A DNA stretch of 64,000 nucleotides from NCBI RefSeq assembly GCF_039993895.1, contig NZ_CP121194.1, positions 558,001 to 622,000 on the forward strand, given 5' to 3'. Origin of the DNA: Edaphobacter paludis (GTDB lineage: Bacteria; Acidobacteriota; Terriglobia; Terriglobales; Acidobacteriaceae). The position numbers were made by a program, and so were the translations under genes. Positions 26,283-35,528 of the stretch are shown here, one piece after another. The notes below the pieces were generated by a model. That model saw nothing but the letters and a program-made list of their open reading frames with translations. It searched no databases and had not been told where the DNA came from. The first letter of the stretch is position 1; each line of letters begins with the position of its first letter.

Positions 26283-28928
26283 ATGAAAAAGCAATGGTTC
26301 GCAGGGTGTTTGTTCCTGGCAATTTCGAGTGTTGCTTCAATGGCGCAAGCTGTTCCTGCGGACTATGGGAACGATGCCCGGATCGACGCCCTGCTGCACA
26401 AGTTGACTCTCGAAGAGAAGATGAATCTCATTCGCGGCGAACGCGAAAATCCTGCGACCTATCAGGGCCAAGCAGGATTTCTTCCAGGAGTGCCGAGGCT
26501 TCATATACCGTCGCTACGATTCTCCGATGGCCCCCCGGGAGTGTTGACGCGCGTTCCTGCACAGGCTGAGACCGCGACAATGGGCGTCGCTGCCACCTTC
26601 AGCATAAAAGATGTGGAAGCAAATGGTGTTGTTATTGGACGTCAGGCGCGGTCGCTTGGGATAGATGTTGTGCTGCAGCCCTTCATCAACATGGACCGCG
26701 ACATTACCTTTGAACGTGGCTACAACACTTTCGGGGAAGATCCTCTGTTGACGGGAGCGATGGGCGCTGCAGAGATTCGTGGAATTCAGTCTCAAGACGT
26801 CATGGCACAAGCAAAGCACTATCTTGCTTACGACTCTAATTCATACAACATGTTCGTCGATCAGCAGACCCTGCACGAGGTCTATGCCGCACCATTTGCA
26901 GACGCGGTGAAAGCAGGAGTGTCTTCCATAATGTGTTCGTATAACCGCATCAATGGATCATTCGCGTGCGGCAATGCAGACATCCTAAAGACTTTGTTAA
27001 AGGGACAACTCGGCTTTAAAGGCTTTGTTACATCAGATTGGGGAGCAGTCCACAGCGCCTCCTTTATCAACAATGGATTGGACATTGAGATGCCCGGCTT
27101 TAATGGCTTCTTCGAAACGGGTCCGGAGAGAAAAACCCTACATCGGAAGCCGAACGATGGGGCCATGGGCGGCATGGAGGTAGGGACGATCCCGGAGGAA
27201 CCACCCGCAGTAGACCATTCAGGAGCGTTTCCAAAAGATTCAGACCACATGAAAATGCGTGATGCTTTGAAGGACGGCTCCGTCACAGAGGCTACGATCA
27301 CAACTGCAGCGCGCCGTGTCCTCTATGAAATGGATAGGTTTGGATATCTGGATGGCCATCAGAAGCATACGATCACACCACAGGACATCGAGAAGAATGC
27401 ATCGGTCATTCGTCAGACGGCGGAGGATGCGGCGGTTCTATTAAAGAACGATCATGCACTTCCATTGAAAGCCACTGAGTTGCAATCAGTGGCACTCATC
27501 GGTCCCGGAGCCGGCCAGGTCGCTGCAATCGGTGTTTTCGGCGAGCGGTCAGGAGGTTTAACCGAAAGGCAGATCGGGCCGTTGGACGCGTTGAGGAAGC
27601 TTGCGCCTGGTGCACATATAAGCTACTCCGTGGATGACGATATGACCGGTGTTCCCATCGAAGCATCAATGCTCTCGCATGATGGAAAGCCAGGCTTGTT
27701 GCGTACGGACGGTACGGGAACCACGACAGTCGATCCGCAACTCGACTTCACCAATAGCAACCATAAAGCGCTCGCTGCGAATGGAACCTTCACTTGGAAA
27801 GGCACTTTAACGGTACCCAGCGAAGGTGTGTATTGGATTTATCTTCAGGCACTCGGAGCAAGGGCGGCTTTGCAGATTGATGGAAAGGGAGTCGGTCGAA
27901 CTGGGGCAAATCAGGGTGATGTCCACGGAGACATTCAACAAGCTACACAAGACAACATCTTTCCTACAACGGATGGACTTGACAACGTACGCCGAACAGT
28001 TCGATTGACTGCTGGATCGCATGACATTAAGGTCGAGGCTAGTGGCGACACGTCAGACAATCCAGAGCAGGTGCGGCTCAATTGGCTCACACCCGAACGG
28101 CGACTCCACGACCATCAAGCTGCTATTGAGATTGCAAAGAAGGTTCATACACCAATAGTGTTTCTATGGACGCGCGGCGAACCGAACTTCGGGTTACCAG
28201 GCGACCAGGACAAACTCGTCGAGGAGATCGCAGCGGTGAATCCCAATACGATCGTGGTTCTAAATGTAAGCCAGCCAATCGCCATGCCATGGCTCAGCAA
28301 AGTGAAGGCCGTGCTACAGATGTGGTGGCCAGGAGACGAGGGTGGTTGGGCGACTGCGGACATTCTGCTCGGGAAAGTGAATCCTGCTGGTCGGCTGCCT
28401 TTTACGTGGGCTAAAAAGATCGAAGATTACCCAGCGACAGATCCTGCTTATCCTGAGCGTTCGGCCAAAGGCGTCGCCGGCAAGACCACCTTCTCCGAAG
28501 GAGTGGATGTTGGCTATCGTTGGTTCGATAAGCAGAAGATCGAGCCTCTTTTTCCGTTTGGCTATGGTCTGTCCTACAGCACCTTTAACTATTCGGATCT
28601 AAAGGTAGCCAAAGCCGCGGATGGTGGGCTCGATGTCTCGGTGCGGGTCAAAAACGTCGGTCCTCTGAAGGGCGATGAAGTCCCTCAAGTGTATTTGGAC
28701 GCCCCTTTGCAGCGTCCGGAAGGAGTTCAATTTGCCCCTAAGACGCTTGCTGCTTTTGAGCGTGTCACGCTTGGCGTTGGCGAAACCGAAGAAGTCAGAA
28801 TGCATGTTGCGCCTCGTAGCCTCGAGTACTGGTCCGTCGCCGAGAATCGCTGGGTCCGATCAGGGGAGAGGCGGGTACGTGTCGGTGGATCGTCAAGGGA
28901 CCTGAAGCTCGAATCGGTCGCGAAGTAA
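26283..28928 (+). CDS. Exported GH3 beta-glucosidase with PA14 insert
   Basis: 881 residues. The ATG at 26283 is chosen because GAGG lies 10 nt upstream (an ATG at 26274 is too close). Signal peptide 1-23 ends AQA. The GH3 N-terminal barrel has the nucleophile motif GFVTSDWGAVHS near residue 250. A PA14 domain (about 470-610, GVYWIYLQALGARAALQIDG) is inserted in the GH3 C-terminal domain, and a fibronectin-III-like domain with FPFGYGLSYSTFNYS ends the protein. GH3-PA14 enzymes hydrolyse beta-glucosides or xylosides from the non-reducing end in the periplasm; the substrate is not determinable here. Confidence 0.92.
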   Translation: MKKQWFAGCLFLAISSVASMAQAVPADYGNDARIDALLHKLTLEEKMNLIRGERENPATYQGQAGFLPGVPRLHIPSLRFSDGPPGVLTRVPAQAETATMGVAATFSIKDVEANGVVIGRQARSLGIDVVLQPFINMDRDITFERGYNTFGEDPLLTGAMGAAEIRGIQSQDVMAQAKHYLAYDSNSYNMFVDQQTLHEVYAAPFADAVKAGVSSIMCSYNRINGSFACGNADILKTLLKGQLGFKGFVTSDWGAVHSASFINNGLDIEMPGFNGFFETGPERKTLHRKPNDGAMGGMEVGTIPEEPPAVDHSGAFPKDSDHMKMRDALKDGSVTEATITTAARRVLYEMDRFGYLDGHQKHTITPQDIEKNASVIRQTAEDAAVLLKNDHALPLKATELQSVALIGPGAGQVAAIGVFGERSGGLTERQIGPLDALRKLAPGAHISYSVDDDMTGVPIEASMLSHDGKPGLLRTDGTGTTTVDPQLDFTNSNHKALAANGTFTWKGTLTVPSEGVYWIYLQALGARAALQIDGKGVGRTGANQGDVHGDIQQATQDNIFPTTDGLDNVRRTVRLTAGSHDIKVEASGDTSDNPEQVRLNWLTPERRLHDHQAAIEIAKKVHTPIVFLWTRGEPNFGLPGDQDKLVEEIAAVNPNTIVVLNVSQPIAMPWLSKVKAVLQMWWPGDEGGWATADILLGKVNPAGRLPFTWAKKIEDYPATDPAYPERSAKGVAGKTTFSEGVDVGYRWFDKQKIEPLFPFGYGLSYSTFNYSDLKVAKAADGGLDVSVRVKNVGPLKGDEVPQVYLDAPLQRPEGVQFAPKTLAAFERVTLGVGETEEVRMHVAPRSLEYWSVAENRWVRSGERRVRVGGSSRDLKLESVAK

Positions 28929-29039
28929 GGTGACGTTTGGTCGCCGAGCGCGGGGGAAATTGAGCCTCTTTTGGATTTCAGGTTTTTAGAGAACGTGAAG
29001 GATAGATAATGTTGCCATGGTCGAAAGGATTTGGTTCCA

Positions 29040-30902
29040 ATGATTACTGATAGGCAAAGAACGGTAGGGATCTCGCGCAGACGCTTTTTTCAGACAGGTT
29101 CGCTGGCGGTTGCGGCTATTGCGGCACGAAGCCGTTCAGGCTGGGCTGCAGAGCTTCCACTGGGAACGCCACTTGCAGAGTTTGGCTATGGCGATGTCTC
29201 GATGGCTAGCGAGGCGCACGAATCGCAGCTAATGAACACGCATTCGGTGCTGATGGCACTGAGTGAGGATAGTCTGCTGAAACCGTTTCGGCAGATGTCC
29301 GGCATGCCTGCGCCCGGTGAAGACCTGGGTGGTTGGTACACTTACGACCCGAACTACGACTATCGTACGGGCTTCGATAAAGGGTTTGCTCCTGGTTGCA
29401 CGTTTGGGCAATGGATATCGGCTCTCACACGTGTCTATGCCATTACGGGAGAGGAGGCGACACGCCAGAAGGTGCTGCGGCTTAATCGTCTTTACGCCGA
29501 AACCATTACCCCGAACCTCTTCGACAAGAATCGTTTCCCGGCGTATACCTACGACAAACTCTTGCTCGGGCTGCTCGATTCGCACGTTTACGTGAAGGAC
29601 CCGCAGGCGCTCACAATTCTGGAGAAGACAACCGACACAGCGCTTCCGCGGATGCCGGGGCATGCGGTTGAACACGACCAACCGTGGCGCACGGATAAAG
29701 ACCCTCATGACGCCTCATGGACCTGGGACGAATCGTATACCAATTCCGAGAACATGTTTCTCGCTTACCAGCGCGGTGCTGGGCGGCGGTATTATGATTT
29801 GGGTCTGCAGTATCTGGACGACAAGACGTGGTTCGATCCCTTGTCGCGCAATGAAAATGTCCTTGGTGGAAGACATGCGTACAGCTATGTTAATTCGCTG
29901 AGTTCAGCGATGATGGCGTATCTGGTAGCCGGTAGTCAGAAGCATCTGCACGCGGCGCGCAATGCATTCGCCATGCTGCAAGAGCAAAGTTTTGCAACTG
30001 GAGGATGGGGTCCGGACGAGCAGTTGCGCGTGCCGGGCAGCAACGACGTTTACAACAGTCTGACCAATACGCACCATAGTTTTGAAACTCCATGCGGTTC
30101 CTATGCGCATTTCAAATTGACACGCTATCTGATGCGTGTAACACGAGATGTTCGATACGGTGACAGTATGGAGCGCATGATGTACAACACCGTTCTTGGC
30201 GCACTGCCATTGCAGGAAAATGGCAAGAACTTTTACTACGCGGATTACAACTTTGATGCCAATCGGGAGTACAAGGAAGCGCATTGGGCGTGCTGCTCCG
30301 GTACGCTGCCGCAGGTGGCCGCAGATTACCGGATCAACATGTATTTTCGCGCGCCGGAGGCTGTGTATGTAAACCTCTATGTGCCTTCGACGCTGCGATG
30401 GAGCGAAAACGGGGCTGCACTGTCGCTGACCCAGGAAGGTGAATACCCGTATGAGGATAGAATTGCCTTCACGTTGACCAGCTCTCAACCCACAGAACTC
30501 ACGCTTCACTTTCGCATTCCTGAATGGGCGGAGGGAGCGCAGATTTTCTTGAACGGAACACGGCAGAAGGAGCTCGCGATCCCGCGACAGTTTGCTGCGA
30601 TTCGGCGCGAATGGAAGACGGGGGACCGCGTGGAACTGGAACTGCCGCTTAGGATGCGGCTCGAAACCATAGACGCGAAGTACCCCGATACGGTGGCACT
30701 GCTCCGCGGCCCCCTCGTCCTGATGGCAGTGAAAAGGGAACACGCGGCTCCGTTGCCGAAGATTACGAGGGAGCAGCTATTGGCGGCGAAGCGCGTAAGC
30801 GAACGGCAGTGGGAGGTGGCTTCATCCAACGGGCCAGTGAGTCTGATGCCGTTTACGTGGTTGGGTTCGCGGCCGTACACGACGTACTTGAAGGTGAGTT
30901 GA
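29040..30902 (+). CDS. Exported GH127-type (DUF1680) beta-L-arabinofuranosidase-like enzyme
   Basis: 620 residues from the ATG at 29040 (AAAGGA upstream; a TTG at 29031 is possible). A Tat signal (SRRRFFQTGSLAVAAIAA) starts the protein. The (alpha/alpha)6 barrel contains HHSFETPCGSYAHFKLTR and HWACCSGTLPQ; the paired Cys matches the nucleophile/zinc Cys pair of Bifidobacterium HypBA1. In HypBA1 the zinc Glu and Cys are separated by one residue, here by two (E-T-P-C). It follows GH3 by about 110 nt and probably acts on the same plant or exopolysaccharide side chains. Confidence 0.85.
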   Translation: MITDRQRTVGISRRRFFQTGSLAVAAIAARSRSGWAAELPLGTPLAEFGYGDVSMASEAHESQLMNTHSVLMALSEDSLLKPFRQMSGMPAPGEDLGGWYTYDPNYDYRTGFDKGFAPGCTFGQWISALTRVYAITGEEATRQKVLRLNRLYAETITPNLFDKNRFPAYTYDKLLLGLLDSHVYVKDPQALTILEKTTDTALPRMPGHAVEHDQPWRTDKDPHDASWTWDESYTNSENMFLAYQRGAGRRYYDLGLQYLDDKTWFDPLSRNENVLGGRHAYSYVNSLSSAMMAYLVAGSQKHLHAARNAFAMLQEQSFATGGWGPDEQLRVPGSNDVYNSLTNTHHSFETPCGSYAHFKLTRYLMRVTRDVRYGDSMERMMYNTVLGALPLQENGKNFYYADYNFDANREYKEAHWACCSGTLPQVAADYRINMYFRAPEAVYVNLYVPSTLRWSENGAALSLTQEGEYPYEDRIAFTLTSSQPTELTLHFRIPEWAEGAQIFLNGTRQKELAIPRQFAAIRREWKTGDRVELELPLRMRLETIDAKYPDTVALLRGPLVLMAVKREHAAPLPKITREQLLAAKRVSERQWEVASSNGPVSLMPFTWLGSRPYTTYLKVS

Positions 30903-31438
30903 CGGACCATTGGCACGAGCAGCGGACACAAACAGCAAACAACGAGACCGAAGAGGTCAACCGTCACCAACCCGACAAAATCGGATTGGAATGGGAGGAC
31001 ATCGACTTGAAGGAGGCAGAGATCACAATTGTCAGATCAATGGTTGATCAAGTCGAAGGTCCGCCAAAAGACTCTAGCCTCACGGCGTCCAATTCCGATG
31101 TCTCTCGAACTTGCATCCTCCCTCAATAACTGGAGAAACTAGACCAGTTATGCCAATACGAACGATTGGGTATTCGCCAGTCCTTCACCTCTCGGCGGAA
31201 ACCATACTGACCGGATGCCGTCTTAAAAGGCATGTCTTGCCAGCAGCAAAAAAGGGCATGAATCGCGAAGCGGATGGGCTGGCACAGCTAGGCTGCAAAA
31301 TTAGAAACGCGACTCTCGACACCAAGCGTTGATCGTGCAAATTGCGGTCAGACAAGACTACGATTGAAAAATCCCTCCTCCCCTTCGCTAAAAACGAAGG
31401 ATGATGAGGCAAACTCGTGGCTTGATCATATGACTTGT
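30903..31438 (+). pseudogene. Tyrosine recombinase (integrase) scrap in intergenic region
   Basis: Within 30977-31084 the plus strand reads KIGLEWEDIDLKEAEITIVR followed by SMVDQVEGPPKDSS. That is the segment preceding the catalytic Arg region of phage-type tyrosine recombinases (LxWxDIDxxxxxIxIxRS...GPPKT). Nothing else of the gene is present: no catalytic Arg, His or Tyr, and no ribosome-binding site. The remaining sequence up to 31438 shows no gene. Confidence 0.6.
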
Positions 31439-32623
31439 TCAAGTGGGATCGGAATCGCTAGATAGCCGAGAACCATAGTGATCTTCACACTCAGAGAAGG
31501 CGCATACGAGATGGTAGAAACTACTAGAAGGTATGTAATCTACCAACAATTGGTCGTCAATGGTGAGTAGATCATTCCATCCACCAGGGTAAGCCGATCT
31601 AAGAAAAGTCTGGTAAAGAATGGTCAGCCACCTGTCGACGGAGGCATATCCATCGGTGGCTTTCCCGGAAAGCCCGGCTTTAATGGCCTCAGTATGAGGC
31701 CAAAGCCGAATGAACGGATCAATTACCACGCCGTCATCTCGAACCGCGCTCCACAACCCTCCTTTTTGAGAGCGTCCGTATATCGTAGCGGTGCTCCTCA
31801 ATGCCTCAATACACGGAGATAAGGCGCAATCGAAGATTTGGCTGTATCTACTAAGGAGCCAAATCCACTCATAATGGTGTCCGGGTTCGAAAAGGCGTCC
31901 CCTATCCCCCTCGACAGGCAGCCAGTTAGACCTAAAGTATTCTGTGAGGATCCCTGTTGATGGTTGAAAGAGACGCGTCTCGAGAAGAGAAACCACCTTT
32001 TTACTTCGCAACCTGTAGTCATTCTTCGGTGCTACTACGTATAGCGCCAGAAGAGCTTCTAGGAGGTGCATGTGCGGATTTTGCCGAAGTTCAGACTGTG
32101 AAGAGTTGGGCAGACTGGATACATAACCTCCGCAACTACTCGCCATCGACGAATCCATAAAGCGCAGCGTATCGTCAGCCAGAACTAGGTAAAAGTCATC
32201 ACCAGTGGATTCAAATGCAGCCGCTAGTCCGAGAAGCACAAAAGAGTGAGCATATAGGTCTCGAGTAGGATCAACGACAAGACCAGAATTATCGACCGAC
32301 ATGACCCAACCCGGACGACCATCGGCCTCGTAATAGTCCCGCACCATCGAGCGCGAAGCTCTAGCCACGAGATCACCTGCGCCAATCATCCAATTGTTTC
32401 GCTCGGCAGTCGCGTAAGAGTAAATTTGTCGCGCTTGCACCATTAGACGACGGGGCATATCACGAATCGGAGCCCCCTGGAGGCTCAGTCTCTCGTGGAA
32501 TACGCTGCGGTCCTGATCAAAGCCGACTTGAGACCACAGTGGAAGCGCCGTATCGGTCAGCCATAGACGAGCGGTCGACCACGGGGTCATGTCCCTAGCT
32601 CTTATCGTAATCTTGTCTTTCAC
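31439..32623 (-). CDS. N-acylglucosamine 2-epimerase (AGE) family protein
   Basis: 394 residues from the GTG at 32623 (an ATG at 32590 is possible). The (alpha/alpha)6 barrel signatures are clear: ARLWLTDTALPLW, RRLMVQARQIYSY, NPHMHLLEALLALY, FEPGHHYEWIWLL and RLWPHTEAIKAGL, with the conserved catalytic His residues. AGE enzymes epimerise or isomerise GlcNAc, mannose, cellobiose or sulfoquinovose; the adjacent mannosidase locus suggests mannose. Signal peptide absent, so cytoplasmic. Base composition is visibly more AT-rich than its neighbours and it sits alone beside an integrase scrap, hinting at acquisition. Confidence 0.85.
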   Translation of the reverse strand: MKDKITIRARDMTPWSTARLWLTDTALPLWSQVGFDQDRSVFHERLSLQGAPIRDMPRRLMVQARQIYSYATAERNNWMIGAGDLVARASRSMVRDYYEADGRPGWVMSVDNSGLVVDPTRDLYAHSFVLLGLAAAFESTGDDFYLVLADDTLRFMDSSMASSCGGYVSSLPNSSQSELRQNPHMHLLEALLALYVVAPKNDYRLRSKKVVSLLETRLFQPSTGILTEYFRSNWLPVEGDRGRLFEPGHHYEWIWLLSRYSQIFDCALSPCIEALRSTATIYGRSQKGGLWSAVRDDGVVIDPFIRLWPHTEAIKAGLSGKATDGYASVDRWLTILYQTFLRSAYPGGWNDLLTIDDQLLVDYIPSSSFYHLVCAFSECEDHYGSRLSSDSDPT

Positions 32624-32710
32624 CTTGCGCCCCCCATGGACAGAATGTAATTGTGGTCTGGGCGAAAGAATAACTGCAACGCCAACAGTTTAGTCTCCTC
32701 GCGTCAGCTC

Positions 32711-32908
32711 TTTTTTGAAATTGATACCAATATCAAATGTGTTCCACGATGCACCGCTTGCGGCAGCCATGTCAAGAAGAATGGCAAAGAGTTTTATGCT
32801 GTCATCAATGATGAATACATAAAGGGAAGGTCTCCGCTTCAGTATTCTCTTGACATTGGCCAAAGCGAGAAGTTAAAGTCCGATTGACATGTTTGGAACC
32901 GATACCAA
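32711..32908 (+). promoter_or_regulatory. GH38 promoter with two LacI-type operators
   Basis: Two copies of a 16-bp palindrome lie here: TTGAAATTGATACCAA (32715-32730) and TTGGAACCGATACCAA (32893-32908). TTGACA boxes occur at 32850-32855 and 32884-32889. The second operator overlaps the annotated first codons of the GH38 gene. A collinear copy of the whole segment lies at 45595-45795. The LacI protein at 46127-47182 is the natural candidate to bind. Confidence 0.6.
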
Positions 32909-35528
32909 TTCAAGCCGCCTATCTATCTTGACTGTACGCCGCACCTCTCCAGTGCGTGCTTTTACTTTGCAGCACTGGAAGGAACGCGCCCTCCGCTTTC
33001 TCCGCCCCGTATCCGCTGTGGGCCTGTTCAGTGTGCTCATATGCACCCCTTCCCTTGCACAGAATGCAACGACGCCAACACCAACGGAATGGGCACCGGA
33101 AGCGTCGCACCTTCGGTTGCACATGATTGGCAATTCGCATGTGGACGCGCCGTGGCTATGGCCTTTGTCCGAGGCGACGGCGGTTGTGCATAGCACCTTC
33201 CGTTCCGCCCTGGAGCGCATGAAGGAAGATCCAGAACTGACCATGACCACCAGTTCTTCGCAGTTTTATGAGTGGGTGGAGACGACGGATCCTGCCATGC
33301 TGGCGGAGATCAAGGCGCATGTGAAGTCCGGACGCTGGGATGTTGTCGGCGGATGGTGGGTCGAGCCGGATGTGAATGTACCGAACGGAGAATCGCTGAT
33401 CCGTCAGGGCCTCTATGGTCAGCGTACCTTGGAGCGTATTTTCGGACGCCACGCGAATGTCGGTTATAACCCGGACTCCTTTGGCCACAATGGCAACATG
33501 CCGCAGATCCTGAAGCTGGAGGAGATGCCGTATTACGCATTCATGCGGCCCAACGCGCTTGAAAAGCCGGGCATTACGCAGAATTTGTTTCAGTGGCAGG
33601 GAATTGACGGAACACGCGCGCTCACGTATCGGATTCCCCTGTGGTATCACGACAATGCCGATGTACACGACCACATGGTGCCAACGGTAAAGGCACTTGC
33701 CGGCCAGCCGCAAAATACCTTCATGGAGTTTTTTGGCATCGGTGATCACGGGGGTGGCCCTACGAAGGCAAATTTGCAATCCATTCGTCAGATCCAGAAG
33801 GAGCCGGGCGCTCCGCACATCTTCTATTCAACCCCGGACAAGTACTTTGCGGAGGTCAGGTCAAAGCTTCCTGCGGGTATCCAAGTGTACAGCGGCGATC
33901 TGCAACATCATTCTGTGGGTACCTACACCGCTGGTTCCCAGATCAAGAAACTAAACCGTTCGACGGAAGCTGCCCTGCAAACGGCAGAGAAGTTTGCTGC
34001 GCTGGGCGCGGTCTCCTGGGGCGCACCGTATCCGAAGAATGATTTTGCGACGGCCTGGAAGCGCGTTCTGCTGCTCCAGTTCCATGACAGCATGGCGGCA
34101 ACCACAATTCCGGAGCACGAAGACACTGCGCGCGATGGTTACGGACGGGCACGCGACATCGCTACGGACGCGCTCTATGCGTCGGTGCAACGTCTGGCAT
34201 GGCAGGTGCCGACCGTGGATCCGGACTCGCAGTACATCGTCGTCTTCAACCCCCATGCATGGAATGCAAAGCTAAACGTGGAATACGATCTCGCCTGGAA
34301 GGATCAAACTCCCACCCGCGTGGAAGATGAGACCGGCAAGGCGGTCCCATTCCAGTGGATTCCAGCAACATCCGTGATCAACGGTCGTCAGCGGCTGGTC
34401 GCCACTGTGGATATGCCACCCATGGGCTACCGTCAGCTGCGGGTTCGCAAGCCTGCTGCGGAAGACATTCCTCTTGCTGTGAATGCGCCCAAAGTTACGG
34501 AAAACACACTGGAGAACGAGCACCTCCGTCTCAGCGTGGCACCTTCCGGCACTATCAGCCTGTTCGATAAAGATGCGAACCGTGAAGTCTTTGCAGACGC
34601 GAATAACGGACTACGCGCCGTAGTGCTGGATGACAACAACGACACCTGGGCGCATCAGGTACATGTCTATGACAAGGAAGTGGGCTCCTTCCAGCGGAAG
34701 GACCTCCGCATTCTCGAAAGCGGTCCGCTTCGTTCGCGGCTGCGGCAGACGCTGACCTATAACAACTCCACGCTTCGGTTGGATTTTATTCTGTATGCGG
34801 GCTCGCGGAATGTTGAGGTTCGCGCAACGCTGGATTGGCATGAGCATCTGAAGCTGCTCAGGTTTTCTTTCCCGGTGAATGTATCGAACCCGGATGCAAC
34901 CTATGAAACGGCATACGGCGCCATTCATCGCGACAATCGCGGAGAAGAAGATCCCGGACAGCGCTGGATCGATGTTTCCGGACAGGGCGATGGCAAGCTC
35001 TATGGCTTTAGTGTGATCAATGACGCGAAGTATGGCTACAGCGTCCGCGGAAACGATCTAAATGTTTCCATTGCTCGCTCCGCAGTCTATGCAAACCATG
35101 AACCGCGTCAGCTGATTCCGGGAACGGACTACACCTGGATGGATCAGGGCGAGCAGTCCTTCCGCATGCTGCTGGTGCCGCACAGTGGATCATGGCAGCA
35201 GGCTGGTGTGGTTCGATCCGCAGAAGAACTGGTGGCAGAGGCTCCGATCATGTACCAGGGTATACACCCCGGTACGCGCCCCGGCGCCGCAAGCTTCCTT
35301 TCCGTCGATGCTTCTGACATTGTCGTGGAAGCCGTGAAGCAATCTGAAGATGGCGATGACCTGATCGTGCGCTCGTATGAGACGGATGGTCATGCCTCTC
35401 GCGCGACGCTGCAATTTCCCGCGCTAAAGAAGAGCTGGACCGGGGAATATCATCCGTACGAGATCAAGACTCTTCGTCTTAATCCACATACCGGAGCGAT
35501 GAAAGAGGTTGACGCGCTTGAGCGGTGA
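32889..35528 (+). CDS. Exported GH38 alpha-mannosidase
   Basis: Up to 879 residues. The start is uncertain: the ATG at 32889 overlaps an operator and a -35-like box, and the hydrophobic signal segment (VSAVGLFSVLICTPSLAQ) begins only near residue 41, so translation may begin further in. Zinc-site motif GNSHVDAPWLWPL and nucleophile motif GYNPDSFGHNGNMPQIL are present, followed by the GH38 middle domain (LLQFHDSMAATTIPEHED) and the C-terminal beta domains. It should release mannose from alpha-mannosides or N-glycan/mannan fragments in the periplasm. Its end overlaps the ROK kinase start. Confidence 0.92.
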   Translation: MFGTDTNSSRLSILTVRRTSPVRAFTLQHWKERALRFLRPVSAVGLFSVLICTPSLAQNATTPTPTEWAPEASHLRLHMIGNSHVDAPWLWPLSEATAVVHSTFRSALERMKEDPELTMTTSSSQFYEWVETTDPAMLAEIKAHVKSGRWDVVGGWWVEPDVNVPNGESLIRQGLYGQRTLERIFGRHANVGYNPDSFGHNGNMPQILKLEEMPYYAFMRPNALEKPGITQNLFQWQGIDGTRALTYRIPLWYHDNADVHDHMVPTVKALAGQPQNTFMEFFGIGDHGGGPTKANLQSIRQIQKEPGAPHIFYSTPDKYFAEVRSKLPAGIQVYSGDLQHHSVGTYTAGSQIKKLNRSTEAALQTAEKFAALGAVSWGAPYPKNDFATAWKRVLLLQFHDSMAATTIPEHEDTARDGYGRARDIATDALYASVQRLAWQVPTVDPDSQYIVVFNPHAWNAKLNVEYDLAWKDQTPTRVEDETGKAVPFQWIPATSVINGRQRLVATVDMPPMGYRQLRVRKPAAEDIPLAVNAPKVTENTLENEHLRLSVAPSGTISLFDKDANREVFADANNGLRAVVLDDNNDTWAHQVHVYDKEVGSFQRKDLRILESGPLRSRLRQTLTYNNSTLRLDFILYAGSRNVEVRATLDWHEHLKLLRFSFPVNVSNPDATYETAYGAIHRDNRGEEDPGQRWIDVSGQGDGKLYGFSVINDAKYGYSVRGNDLNVSIARSAVYANHEPRQLIPGTDYTWMDQGEQSFRMLLVPHSGSWQQAGVVRSAEELVAEAPIMYQGIHPGTRPGAASFLSVDASDIVVEAVKQSEDGDDLIVRSYETDGHASRATLQFPALKKSWTGEYHPYEIKTLRLNPHTGAMKEVDALER

